NCBI GenBank assembly: GCA_029204225.1
Contig: CM055105.1
Span: forward strand, 16,563,353 to 16,627,352
Direction: 5' to 3'
Length of the DNA: 64,000 nt
Source of the DNA: Diphasiastrum complanatum
Taxonomy: Eukaryota; Streptophyta; Lycopodiopsida; Lycopodiales; Lycopodiaceae
Position 1 is the stretch's first letter; each line of letters starts with the position of its first letter. Below, one piece after another: positions 50,801 to 62,800 of the stretch. Both the position numbers and the translations under genes were made by a program. The notes beneath the pieces are model-generated. The model was given only the letters and a program-made list of their open reading frames with translations. It ran no database searches and was not told where the DNA came from.

Positions 50801-53800
50801 TTCCAAACTCCATGTATTGTTTTCCATGAGGGAATTCATCTCCTCATCCATGGCAGACTCCCACTTGATTTTATCCTCTCTTTCACATGCTTCTTGAAAG
50901 CAGGACGGCTCACCCTCATCCGTGAGCATGACATAGTCAAGAGATGGTGCATATCTCTGTGGCTGCCTGTGGGGTCTTGTAGACCTCCGAACCCAATGGT
51001 CTACTTGTTCCGGTGGCTGTTCATCCTGTGTGCTGCTGTCCAGCCTGTACACCATCATTCCTATCAACACCATCTTCATGCAGATCGTCTCTCGCATGTC
51101 TATTGGCTGGCTGCTCCAGAATTGGTACTTGAGGTTGACGAGTTGGCTGCTCTCCCTCTTTGAATACCACCCTTTTAACTTCCTGCTGGGTGGTGTCTTT
51201 CTTGAGCATGCATTGTTCATTGAAGACTACATTTCTGCTCCTTACCAATTTCCTTGTCTCGAGGTTCCATAGGCGATAGCCCATTTCACCGTCCTCTCCA
51301 TAACCCATAAAGATACACCGTCTTAACTTCATGTCAAGCTTGGTGCGCTTCTCCTTAGGCACATGCATGAATACTTCACATCCAAATACTTGGAGATGCT
51401 TGTATGAGGCTGGCCTTCCCGACCATGCCTCTTCCAGTATACCCCCATCAAGTGCTTTGTTTGGGGACCTATTGATAACATGGGTTGCTGTTTGTAGAGC
51501 TTCACCCCAAAAGTGTTTGGATAGGCCTGCTGTAGACAGCATGTTACGGACCCTTTCCATTATGGTGTGGTTCATCCTCTCAGCCACACCGTTCCGTTGT
51601 GGTGTCCCGGGCACAGTCAACTCTCTTTTAATCCCTTTCTCTTGGCAGAAAGCATCGAATACTTTTGAGCAAAACTCCCCTCCATTATCTGTCCTCAAGC
51701 AGACTTTCCGGACTGGTCTGCAAATGCCAAGAACCTTTTGAAGACATCAAACACATCATCTTTGTGCTTGATCGGGTAAGCACACACCTTCCGTGTGGTA
51801 TCATCTATAAAAGTTACAAAGTAAGAAGCCCCTCCAAGGGACTTCTCGGGCACTGCTCCGCAAACATCTGAGTGTATGAGCTCAAGTGCCGAGCTCTTAT
51901 GGGCTGCAACCTTCCTCAAGAAAGGCTTTTGTTGTTGTTTGCCAAAAATGCAATGTTCACGAAAAGGTAAATTACAGTCTTGAAGGTCTGAAATCCTTTT
52001 TAAATTGGATAGCACCTTTAAGCCTGTTTGGCTCAAGTGCCCGAGCCTCTTATGCCAAAGCTCGATTGGTGTCTCCCCTTCCGTAACTGCTACTATGCCT
52101 CCTCTCACTGTTTTGACATTTATAGCCGTAAGCCCTTTGCAATCACGAGTGATCCCTTTGATATTTTCCATGCTTGGTCTCCCAAGCTGGTGGTGCACCC
52201 ATCATCATCCAACATCCCGGTGGATATAAGGCTTTTCTTAAGTGTGGGCACATGCCTTACATTTCTGAGCATGTAAATTTACCCGTTTTTAAGGCTGAGT
52301 TTTACATCTCCCATCCCAACTATGTCGCACGAATAGTTGTTGCCTAAGAACACCTTACCAAAAGTCCCGCTTTTGTATGCTGAGAACCAGTCCCTATACG
52401 GGGTTACATGGTAAGAGGCTTCGGAATCTATGACCCAAGCTTGACTTAAGGCTGATTCCGTGGTGGTAAGAAATACCTTATCAAAAGAGGTTGTGAGCAG
52501 CACATCACCATCTATGCTGTCCATGTCGTGAAGAGTGTTGGCCTCACTTGAGTTGGCCTCTCCTTCTTTTTGTTTTCCTTTTCCTCCTTTGCCTTTATTC
52601 TCCTTGTCCTTGTGTTTGTCGTTTTCTTGCTCTCTTTTCCAAAACCTGCAGTTCTTTTTCAAGTGGCCTTTCCTACCACAATGAAAGCACTTATAATCCC
52701 TGTCCTTTGCCTTTGACTTAGACCTTGACCTGTCTTTGTCGTGGTATTGCCCCCTTCTAGGCTTCCTTCCTCTTTCCAATGTAGTTAAGGCATCTCCGGA
52801 TTTAGAGTCCCCGTATGACTTTTGCCTCAGCTCCTCATTGAGTAGAGATCCAACCACATCGTCAAACTTAAGGGTACCTCTTGGGGCTGCATTCTCATGG
52901 CGACAACAAGATTGTCCCATGCATCAGGCAACGAACACATCAGAAGAATGGCTTTCATTTCATCCTCAAGATTCATCTTGACGGATGCAAGTTGACTGCA
53001 GATTACATTGAAGTCGTTGAGATACTCGGCAAGGTGCCTTCTCCTGTTAGAGTCCAGTTACGACTCTATCATGACCTTGGCACGGCCGGTCACCAGAGGG
53101 CCTGAGGCCAAGTATTGGCAAGGGCCAGTGACCAAGGAGGACATCAGTCCCAAGTTGGGACCGGTGTGTCACGAGCAGTGACCCGGTGTGGCCGCCTGAC
53201 AAGTTGTCAGAGATGCGGTGTGTCTTGACCGTCGGGACCCTAGCCGTCAGTGACGAGATGCTAGCCGGCAAGTAGTCGGGGTGACCAAGAGGGTCACAGG
53301 TCTTTGGCGGGGCACGGGGGTGGTACCCTATGAGTCACTCAATATTCACAGGTCACAGGGGCCATGCATGTCATATGGACTGATCACCCACAGGTGGATG
53401 CCATGTGCCAGCTGACGGGAATAGCAGGTAGAAGGACTCGAAGGGGGGGTGCCTATGGTTGGGAGGTTCATTCTACACACTGGCTTCTAGGATTCACGAG
53501 CTTGGAGAGACTGGCTTGTGACAATTGGTATCAGAGCCACGTTCTAGAGAGAGAAAACGTCATTCTAGAGAGAGAGTGTAAAAAATGTTAGATTTTGCTT
53601 GTTTTTGAAGATTTTGGGGGGAGAAAGGTGGGAGATAGATTGGAGAAGTAAGCTGACCCTCCATCGCTGCTGTTCCAGCTTACTAGGAGCCACAAAAATC
53701 CGTTTTAGGGGAGAAAAAATTGGGTAAATCTTTTCAGATGCTCCATCGCCCTCCTACACCAGTTTTCCAGCGCTGAAAGGGAAGAACAGAGATTCAAACT

Positions 53801-56800
53801 CGAAGAGTTTTGGGGGGCACCAATCTGCTACTGATCTAGCGCAGCTTCTCCAGCTGTTCCAGTGCTGTTGAAAAAATTTATCAAATACTGAATTGGGAAG
53901 AGAGTGGAGCGCTGATCTAGCGCATTTTCACAGTTGTTCCAGCGCTGGTTGAGCACACACAAATATCCAAAACGTGGCAGAAGTTGGAGTGCTATTCTAG
54001 CACTGATCTAGCGCCGTCCTACAGCCTATCTTATCCCTGGAAAGAGAGAACGGTGGCCAGAAAGAAGCTTTTTGAAAAGCCTGACCAGCGCTGATCTAAG
54101 GCCACAACAGACCAGAGCTGTTCTGAAGCTATTTGAAGGAAGCACTGTGGTCCAATTAGACAACATCTGTTGTAGTCTACCGTTTTTCCTGAAGGGATCC
54201 CTTTGCTTGGATTCCAGGGAGAACTCATCTTTTTCTCTTTTCCTTCTTTGCTGTCTTATAGCTAAAACAAAAAAAAATTGGTCAAATTTCCCTTCTCTTG
54301 TTGCTTTATTACGTGCAATTTCTAGTTTGATTTTGTGCAATTTCTAGTTTGATTTTGTTCTGTATCTGTTTTGTTACATAATGGAGGAAGATAGAGTAGA
54401 TATTCCACTAAGTCCACCTGTTGCTCTTCCATCACCACCACCCAGCCCTGTGCTTAGTCCTGCCCATCATCCGCCTACAGTGCCTGCCCGTTCGCCTGCT
54501 GGTACTTCCCCTTCTGTGCAAGTTTGCATGGATAGTGTGGAAAAGACCGTCGCAGAGATGCGAGCAATGATGGTAGCTGGTGGTTATGCATCTTCCTCGC
54601 AGTATGCTCCACCTTATCCGTCTTCTGCTGTTTGTCCTATGTTACCTCCACCCTATCCAGAAGACAAAGATATTAAACCTACCTGTTTCCCTGGAAACAC
54701 TCCCCAACGCAATACTGATATCGTAGATCAGTGGTTGCATAAGTGGGAAGAGTATTTTGATATGAAACGGTCCCCAAAGTTGGCGGGTCCGCAAAGTTGC
54801 TTACCATTTCATTGATTTTGTTGACAGGTGGTGGCGCAAGTTGTTGAAGTCTAACCAGGCTCCATCCACCTGGCTTGAGTTTAAGCGAGCTTTTAGAGCT
54901 CAGTTTATTCCTCCACATGAGCATGTGCGTGCGACGGATGCTTGGCTTTTGCATCGTCAGAGGCAGTACATGGTGCAGGAATATGCTGACAGGTATCGTG
55001 AGATACTTATTAAGATTCCGGAAGAGATTCCCGAGTGGCTGGTAGTCCACAAGTTCATATTTGGCCTTCGTGAAGAGTTGAGGCCTTCGGTGCTTAATGA
55101 AAGGTGCAAGACCTTAGAAGAGGCAGTTGCTACAGCTCTCAACTTTGAAGGTAATGTGCGCACCAAGGCTGAATCTGGAGCGCCAAGCTGGCCTCAGAAG
55201 AAGGGTTCGCGAAAGTCTGGCCAAGTTGGTCAGAAAGGCTTTTCGCAGAAGGATCCTATCCAGATGCAGCAGACTTTGAAGCGCAAAGCGGGATCTCCTA
55301 TGGCTCGTCGTGCTTACGACAAGTCTCCCCTCAGTCCTGAGCAAAAGGAAAAGGCCAAGAAAGATGGATTATGTTTTTCTGTCTTGGCAAGCATCTTTTC
55401 AAAGATTGTCCTTGACGTACGGGCAAGAAGCTCCATACTATGCAAAGTCAAGATGAGGGCAAGGATGAGGAAATTCTGGATGACTTGTTGGTAAGTGATG
55501 ATGAGGACACTCGTCGTGTCATGACTATTTCGGTGCGGAAGCTTGTTCCAGAGGCACCAGTTTGTTTCTTGTCCACCAAAGTGCGGGAAGCTTATCAGTT
55601 TCCAGATAATGAACTGATACGCATGAGGGGAAAACTGGAAGGTCATGATGTGCTCGTCTTATTTGACACCGGTTCCTCGCATAATATCATCAATTCTCGT
55701 GTGGTGAAGAAATTTCACTTGGCTACTGTTCCATCTGATTACCGGTATACTGTTGAGATGCCAGATGGTAAGGGAACAAAGGTTTGGGATGAAAGAATCT
55801 CTTGGGCGTCTTTGTCTATTCAGACGTATACCGAGAAGTTAGATTTTGAAATCACTAAACTAGCTAAGTTTGATATTGTACTTGGTAAGCGGTGGCATGC
55901 AAGTAAGCAGCCCGCTATAGATTTTAAATCACATGTGTATAAGTTCGGGCATGAGGGTATGTCTCATGTCTTAAAGGGGGAGAGACCATCTGTTGAGGGT
56001 CCTCTTGTTACCTATATGCAAATAAAGAGAATGGAGATTCAGTATTTGTGGTTGTGTTATGTGAATGTTGATTCCAGTTTTGATTCTTATGTTGGTAATA
56101 ATCAGATAAGCACACTCACTAATAAACCACAAGAAGCTTCATTTACTTTTGCATCCCCTAGTGCACATGTATTTGCATTACAGTCTAGATGTGACCCAAC
56201 AAGTGAGTTGGAGAAGTCCATCCGCACGCAGTTTAAACACGTGCTAATTAGTAATATGGCAGAGGGATTGCCGCCTAGTCGGAACGTTGATCATCGTATT
56301 GAGCTTGTTCCAGGGGCAAGTCCGGTATGTAGGCCTCCTCATAGGATGAGCCTAAAAGAGGAAGAGGAAGTCAGAAAGATGTTGGAGGAGTATCTCAAGT
56401 TGGGGTACATCCGTCCAAGTTATTCAGCTTTCGCCTCTCCTATTTTACTTGTTAAGAAATAGGATGGTAGTTTCCGGATGTGTGTAGATTACAGGGGATT
56501 GAATAAGATCACTGTAAAGCACATGTATCCGATGCCTAGGATTGATGATCTACTGGATGCGTTGCAAGGTGCAACCATTTTCAGTAAGATAGATCTCAAA
56601 AGTGGATACCATCAAATACGGATTCGAGATGAAGACGTCCAGAAGACGGCCTTCCGAACCCGTTTCGGTCATTATGAATTTTTGGTTATGCCATTTGGGT
56701 TAACCAATGCCCTAGCCACGTTCATGATGCTCATGAACGATGTCTTGCGAGACTATATGGGCAAGTTTGTCGTCAATTTTATTGACGATATATTGGTTTT

Positions 56801-59800
56801 TAGTAAAGCGGTTGAGGAACATGAGATTCATCTCAAGACCGTTTTGAGCAAGTTACAAGCTTCTGTCTTGTATGCCAATGCTCAGAAGACAGAGTTGTGT
56901 AAGACTCGTGTCGAGTATTTGGGTCACGTAGTGACAGCTGAGGGTATTTCGGTTGATCCAGCCAAGGTGGCTGTGGTTAAGAAGTGGCCGAGGCCTGTCG
57001 ATATACGCCAATTACAGTCTTTCTTAGGCTTTTGTAAGTTCTACCGGCGGTTCGTTAGGAATTATTCCTGGATAGCTGCTCCTTTAACGGACCAGTTAAG
57101 GAAAAACAACACTGTGGTTTGATGGGATGCTGAAGCTCAGCAACGTTTTGAGAACTTGAAGGAGTCGGTGGCCACGGCTCCAGTTCTCAAGATTGTGGAT
57201 ACCCAGAAACCTTTTGACCTAGAGACGGATGCAAGTGGCATTGCCGTAGGTGCCGTGTTGAGCCAAGAGGGTAGGCTAGTAGCCTTTGAAAGTAAGAAGT
57301 TGACACCAGCTCAACAGAGATATCCTACACACGAGCAAGAGCTGTATGCGATTATACATGCGCTCAAGGTGTGGAGACATTATTTATATGGCGCCGAGTT
57401 TTATGTGTACACTGATCATCATACTTTAAGGTATTTTTGCACTCAGCCAGATTTGAAGGGCCGCCAAGCTCGGTGGGCCGAGCTGATGCAGGAATTTCAT
57501 TTGGAAATTCGCTTCCGAAGAGGGAAGGAAAATATGGTCGCTGATGCACTATCTCGTATACTGCATCAGATGAGCTTTACTGTGGTTGACAGTGGTCTCA
57601 TGGAGGAGATTAAGAAGGCTCAAGAAAAGGACCCACATTGTCAGCGTGTGTGGCCTAATGCGCGCAAGGTAGTCGACCAAACGGAAGAGTCAGTCGAGGC
57701 TGTCGCTTCCGTAGAGGCACACACCAGTACATATTTAACATACACCGTGAATGATGGTATGTTATTGAGAAATGGAAAAGTTTTCGTGCCAGACGTGAAG
57801 TATCTTCGTCGTAAGATACTTCATGAATGCCATGATAGTCCCTGCGCAGGGCACCCTGGTATTGATAAGACCAGTGAGCTTTTGAGAAGGCATTATTTCT
57901 GGCCACGATTGCAGCGGGATGTAAGAGAGTACGTCTAGCGTTGCACGGCTTGTCAGGTGAACAAGGCCGAGAGAGTGAGTCCTCCGGGCTTGCTACATCC
58001 ACTTGAGATACCTACAGGAAGGTGGGAAAGCATCTCTATGGATTTTATTGTTGGGCTACCCAAGACCCATAATGGATTCAATTCCGTTATGGTAGTGGTA
58101 GACAGGTTTTCCAAGATGGCTCATTTCATCGCAACGACCAAGAAGGTCACAGCTCCGCAAGTGGCTGAGTTGTTTATTCAGAATATTGTCAGGTTACATG
58201 GTCTTTCGAAGTCCATAGTTTCTGACAGGGATCCCAAGTTTACGGGAAATTTCTGGATTGAGGTGTTCGCCAAGTTGGGAACACAGTTGCGGATGAGTAG
58301 CTCTGAGCATCCTCATACGGATGGCCAGACAGAGCGAGTGAATCAGATCTTGGAAGATATGCTTAGGGCATATGTGAGTAGTATGCAAACAGACTGGGTA
58401 AAGCATTTACCGCTATTGGAGTTCGCGTACAATGATAAAAGACATGCGTCCACTGGATTGAGTGCATTTGAGCTCAATTATGGTTTCAGGCCATTGAGTC
58501 CTGCAATCATAGGAATTCCGCATAGGGTACCTAGTGCTGTAGAGTTTTTGGCTCAGATGTAGCAGAAGCTAGAGTTGGCACGAGATAACTTGTCCAAAGT
58601 TGTAGCTAGGGCAGAGAGTTATGCTCATGAGAACCGTACCTATCGGGAATTTGAGAATGGAGATTGGGTGTATTTACTAGTCCCTTCGAAGTCGAAGGTG
58701 CTACGCACAGGAAAGTGCGCCAAATTATCTCGTAGGTATTGTGGACCATGGTTGATTATCAAGAAGGTGAGCTAAGTAGCTTATAAGCTACAACTACCTG
58801 TAGGATGCAAGATGCATCTAGTATTCCATGTTAGCAAACTGAAGAAATGTTTGCATGATGGCGATAGTCTGGTGGAAGGTCTAGTGTCTCTTGAGGAGAA
58901 AGACACCATAGGTTATGGGCCAGATAGAATTCTAGATCGAAGGGAGCGACGATTGTGGAATCGTCTCCTTCAAGAGTATCTAGTAACTTGGAAAGGGCAT
59001 CCGTTGTCAGATGCTACCTGGGAGACGCGACAGGCGTTGCAGAAGTCTTACCCAGAGTTTGTCATCGAGGACCGATGACTTGCCAGAGGAGGGACGGATT
59101 GTTAGAGTCCAGTTACGACTCTATCATGACCTTGGCACGACCGGTCACCAGAGGGCCTGAGGCCAAGTATTGGCAAGGGCCAGTGACCGAGGAGGACATC
59201 AGTCCCAAGTTGGGACCAGTGCGTCACGAGTAGTGACCTGGTGTGGCCGCCTGACAAGTTGTCAGAGATGCGGTGTGTCTTGACCGTCGGGACCCTAGCC
59301 GTCAGTGACGAGATGCTAGCTGGCAAGTAGTCGGGGTGACCAAGAGGGTCACAGGTCTTTGGCGGGGCACGGGGGTGGTATCCTATGAGTCACTCAGTAT
59401 TCACAGGTCACAGGGGCCATGCATGCCATATGGACTGATCACCCACAGGTGGATGCCATGTGCTAGCTGACGGGAATAGCAAGTAGAAGGACTCAAAGGG
59501 GGGGTGCCTATGGTTGGGAGGTTCATTCTACACACTGGCTTCTAGGATTCACGAGCTTGGAGAGACTGGCTTGTGACATCTCCCATCTTCAGATTGTCGA
59601 GCTTCTTCATGAGGAAGACTTTATTTGAAGTGGTCTCCTTCTCATACATACCATGGAGTTTTTTCCAAGCTCCCTCAGCTGTTTTGTCTTCTGATACATT
59701 GAAGTAGACAGATTTTGCAAGACTAAGGCGGATGGTGGCTAAGGCTTTCCTCTCAAGGATTTGCCACTCTTCTTGTTGCATGGTGGCGGGTTTCTTGGCT

Positions 59801-62800
59801 GCCCCTCCGATGGGCCGGTAGAGATCCTTCTGCACCAGGACATCTTCCATCTGTAGTTTCCACAGGACATCTTCCATCTGCAAAGTTCTTGCCATCAAAT
59901 TTCTCTAGATCATGAGTTGATGAACTGCCCATTTTGTAAGAAGAATATTAGTTTTTTTTAAAATTTATTTATGGACAGCTCCTGACCGCTGCCTCATGAT
60001 CTGGGCCGCCAGTCTCCTGGCCCGTTGCTCACCCTGCTATCCTGGCCCTTCGCTCATCCTGCTCTCCTGGCCCGATGCTCACCCGAGCTCCTGGCCCGTT
60101 GCTCACCTGTTCTCCTGGCCCTTCACTTCCCCAGCTCTCCTGGCCCGTCACTCACCCTGCTCTCCTGGCCCGTGCTCTCCTGGCCCTTCGCTCACCCAGC
60201 TCACCTGGCCCGTTGCTCAAAAAACGTTCTTGAGAGCGTTCTTACCTTCGTTTTCTCCTGACCGCTCCTTGTCTTGTTCTTGAAACGTGTTTTTCAAGGA
60301 CGTTTTCTCGTCCCTTTTGAAAAACCGTACTTGACTGCTGCTGCACGATGTACTGAGGACTAGCTCTGATACCAGTTGTAAGGATCTGATCTCCTCATCG
60401 ATCTTGACTTTTGATCTGTATACACCTGCAAGCAGCGCATTACAAACAAGACATCGACATTCAAAGCATTTAGAAAAATGTGCAAAGATGTAACGTGGAA
60501 ACCCAAAGCAGGAAAACCACGGGTGAACAACGCTCTCTCCTGAGCTGGGAGTCAAATTAAACTAAAATGCGGCTGTGGAGAAGGAAGATACAAAAAACCC
60601 CAAACATTTTGGTCACATAAAGATAAATCCCTATCTCTAAGCAAGGTACACTAGTCCTAAAATAATAGGACTATAAAATGTACCTTAAACTTAAGGGCTG
60701 TTTTAAGACGAGCCTTAGAGGTGGACATTAGTGCCTATAATAATGCTTTAAAGACATGTGACTCAACTACATATAATAAGGCATTAAAATGCCATCATTT
60801 CCAACAGAGTGGAGCTCCCCCTGTTACCTCCCTCCTTATTCTTGGCCATGAGTAACTTCCGCAATTTGAGCATCCTTCTTTGAATGAACTAACAAACAAA
60901 AGACATGAAAATGAACTACATATAATTTAGAATAAAAGGTCAAATAGAATATGTTGTGCCTAACTAGTGTTCCTACGCGATTCAGAATTGGGCGGTTCTG
61001 AACCATGCAAATTGGCATGAGTCATGGTTTAAAACCGGGTTAGTTCCGAAAGTTTCGGATGGGAAATATTTTTGCAAATTTTTTATATGTAGTGGTGAAA
61101 ATCATCTAATGTCTATAATGTTTCTTATAGAAATTAGATTTATAATGAATTCATAAAATTCATTGTTCCTTGTAGAAAGTTGACATCAAATTAGTGCATA
61201 GAATCACAATGCACATGACATTGGCCGCAGTCAACTTCACAAACTACAATAGTTAATTCTACTGTCTAGACTCTATAGTGTTCCATCCATAGTTGCAGTC
61301 TGCGTTCCGGCACGCGATCTGGAATGAGATCCGGGATTTCCCATTAGGGTTTCTCGGAACGCAATTTTTTTTTTTTGGATAGTTGCCAATATGAGTATCA
61401 TGTGAAGGGATATCAAAAAAGCAATTGTTATGCAGATCTGTTGGTAAAAGAGACTATGAAATTTGCATTCAAACATGTTCGCATGTTCTCAAATGAGTTT
61501 GAAACCTCAGAAATTCCAATTTCGTTTGTCTTGGCTTAAGGCCCCAAAAATGGGCCAAAGGGTCACCATGTGAGTATTAGGGCCTAAAAACTGCTTTCTG
61601 AGCACCTTTCACCTCTTGTGCGCTTAGATTATTAAAAGGCTGACCTCTGTTTGTCACAGTAGATTGAATGCTTTTGTTACATGATCATTCAGCATGAAAC
61701 TCTTTTTCAAAAACGTTTGAGTTTCATATGTTCTAAAGGTTCCAGTTTATACGTTTCCAAGGTTGGAATGCTACATGGGATGATGTATATTCACTGGGCA
61801 GTATATTCACAGGATGACGTATATTCAGTATGATTATTATGATTATTTATAGAGTCCAGAAAAGTGGGGAGCTAAGGAGCCTGCTTTGTTTCTAATATTT
61901 TGTCTTTGTTTAGGTAACTCGCATACATGTTATGATCCTTGTTCTTATTTATTTTATTTTATTTTTAATTAATTATGAATTCATTCTATTTGAATTATTG
62001 TCATTATTATTATTTTTTCTTTCTTGCTGGTTGCCTTTTGCTTTTTAGTAAGCACTGGGTCTACCCAAGAGAATCTGGATTCTTTCGAAATCCAGTTAGC
62101 AACTTATGCTTGGGTACTGATAAGACATAGGCAATGCAGTTTGGCTAAGATTTTTTGTTTATTGGATTTTATATTATTGTTTTGACTTAGATCCTTTGAC
62201 TTTTTGAGTTGCTCCTATATTGTTTCTAAGCTATACCTTATGACATCACTGACTTCTCTATATAAAGTGAAGTGTATAACTTTTAACCACTCTGACATTG
62301 ACATTGGTGATTGCTTTTCCCTCAGATCTGCCAGGAACTCATGGAGGAATGGATGGTCGAACTGGCCTTTCGTGGATCTTGCATGGTGACCACTTGTTTG
62401 TATGGAGTCATATAAGCTCCGCTCCACAAAACTGTGCAATCCTCAATATTCCACCTCACCTGTGCTTAATAGATGAGCATAACATTGATGCAACACATGG
62501 TGATAGCTGGTTGGTGTGCATAGTAAGTCACCAGACAAAAAGTCACAACCAGATTGATCTGGTAAAAGGACAATCCTGTGCTGGTCTTGTTATGTGTAGC
62601 AGAAAAAGTTTAGCCGTTCTCTACTGGCCTGATATATTTTCAGATGAGCCGAGAAAATCAGTAGTAAGTTTAGTTTTAGACGATAAACTCAACGGTTCTG
62701 CACCAAACTTTGGTTTGAATGACGACAGACTTAGTGGGAGCTCTACTCGCAGGTCCATGCCTAGCTCTGGTGGTGTGAATGCTTCTACATCAAGACTGGT

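Larger units (their letters stand above)
53045..59578 (+). mobile_element. Ty3/gypsy chromovirus-type retrotransposon, TSD TCTCC
   Basis: LTRs are 53045-53523 and 59100-59578, both 479 bp. The target duplication TCTCC is at 53040-53044 and 59579-59583. The primer site TGGTATCAGAGCC starts at 53526. The polypurine tract AGAGGAGGGACGGAT precedes the 3' LTR. The order is gag, protease, RT, RNase H, integrase, with a C-terminal chromodomain. It sits inside Copia-2 gag in the opposite orientation. Two frameshifts and five premature stops make it inactive. Confidence 0.96.
48666..60806 (-). mobile_element. Copia-2: near full-length copia, TSD GAGTG, split by a gypsy
   Basis: LTRs are 48666-49095 and 60377-60806, 430 bp each, differing at about eight sites by eye. 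The target duplication is GAGTG at 48661-48665 and 60807-60811. The primer site TGGTATCAGAGC is at 60374-60363 on the minus strand. The polypurine tract AAGTGGGAGAT is at 49106-49096. Without the nested gypsy (53045-59578) the element is about 5.6 kb with gag and pol in order. It inserted in the 5' part of LINE D. Confidence 0.95.
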
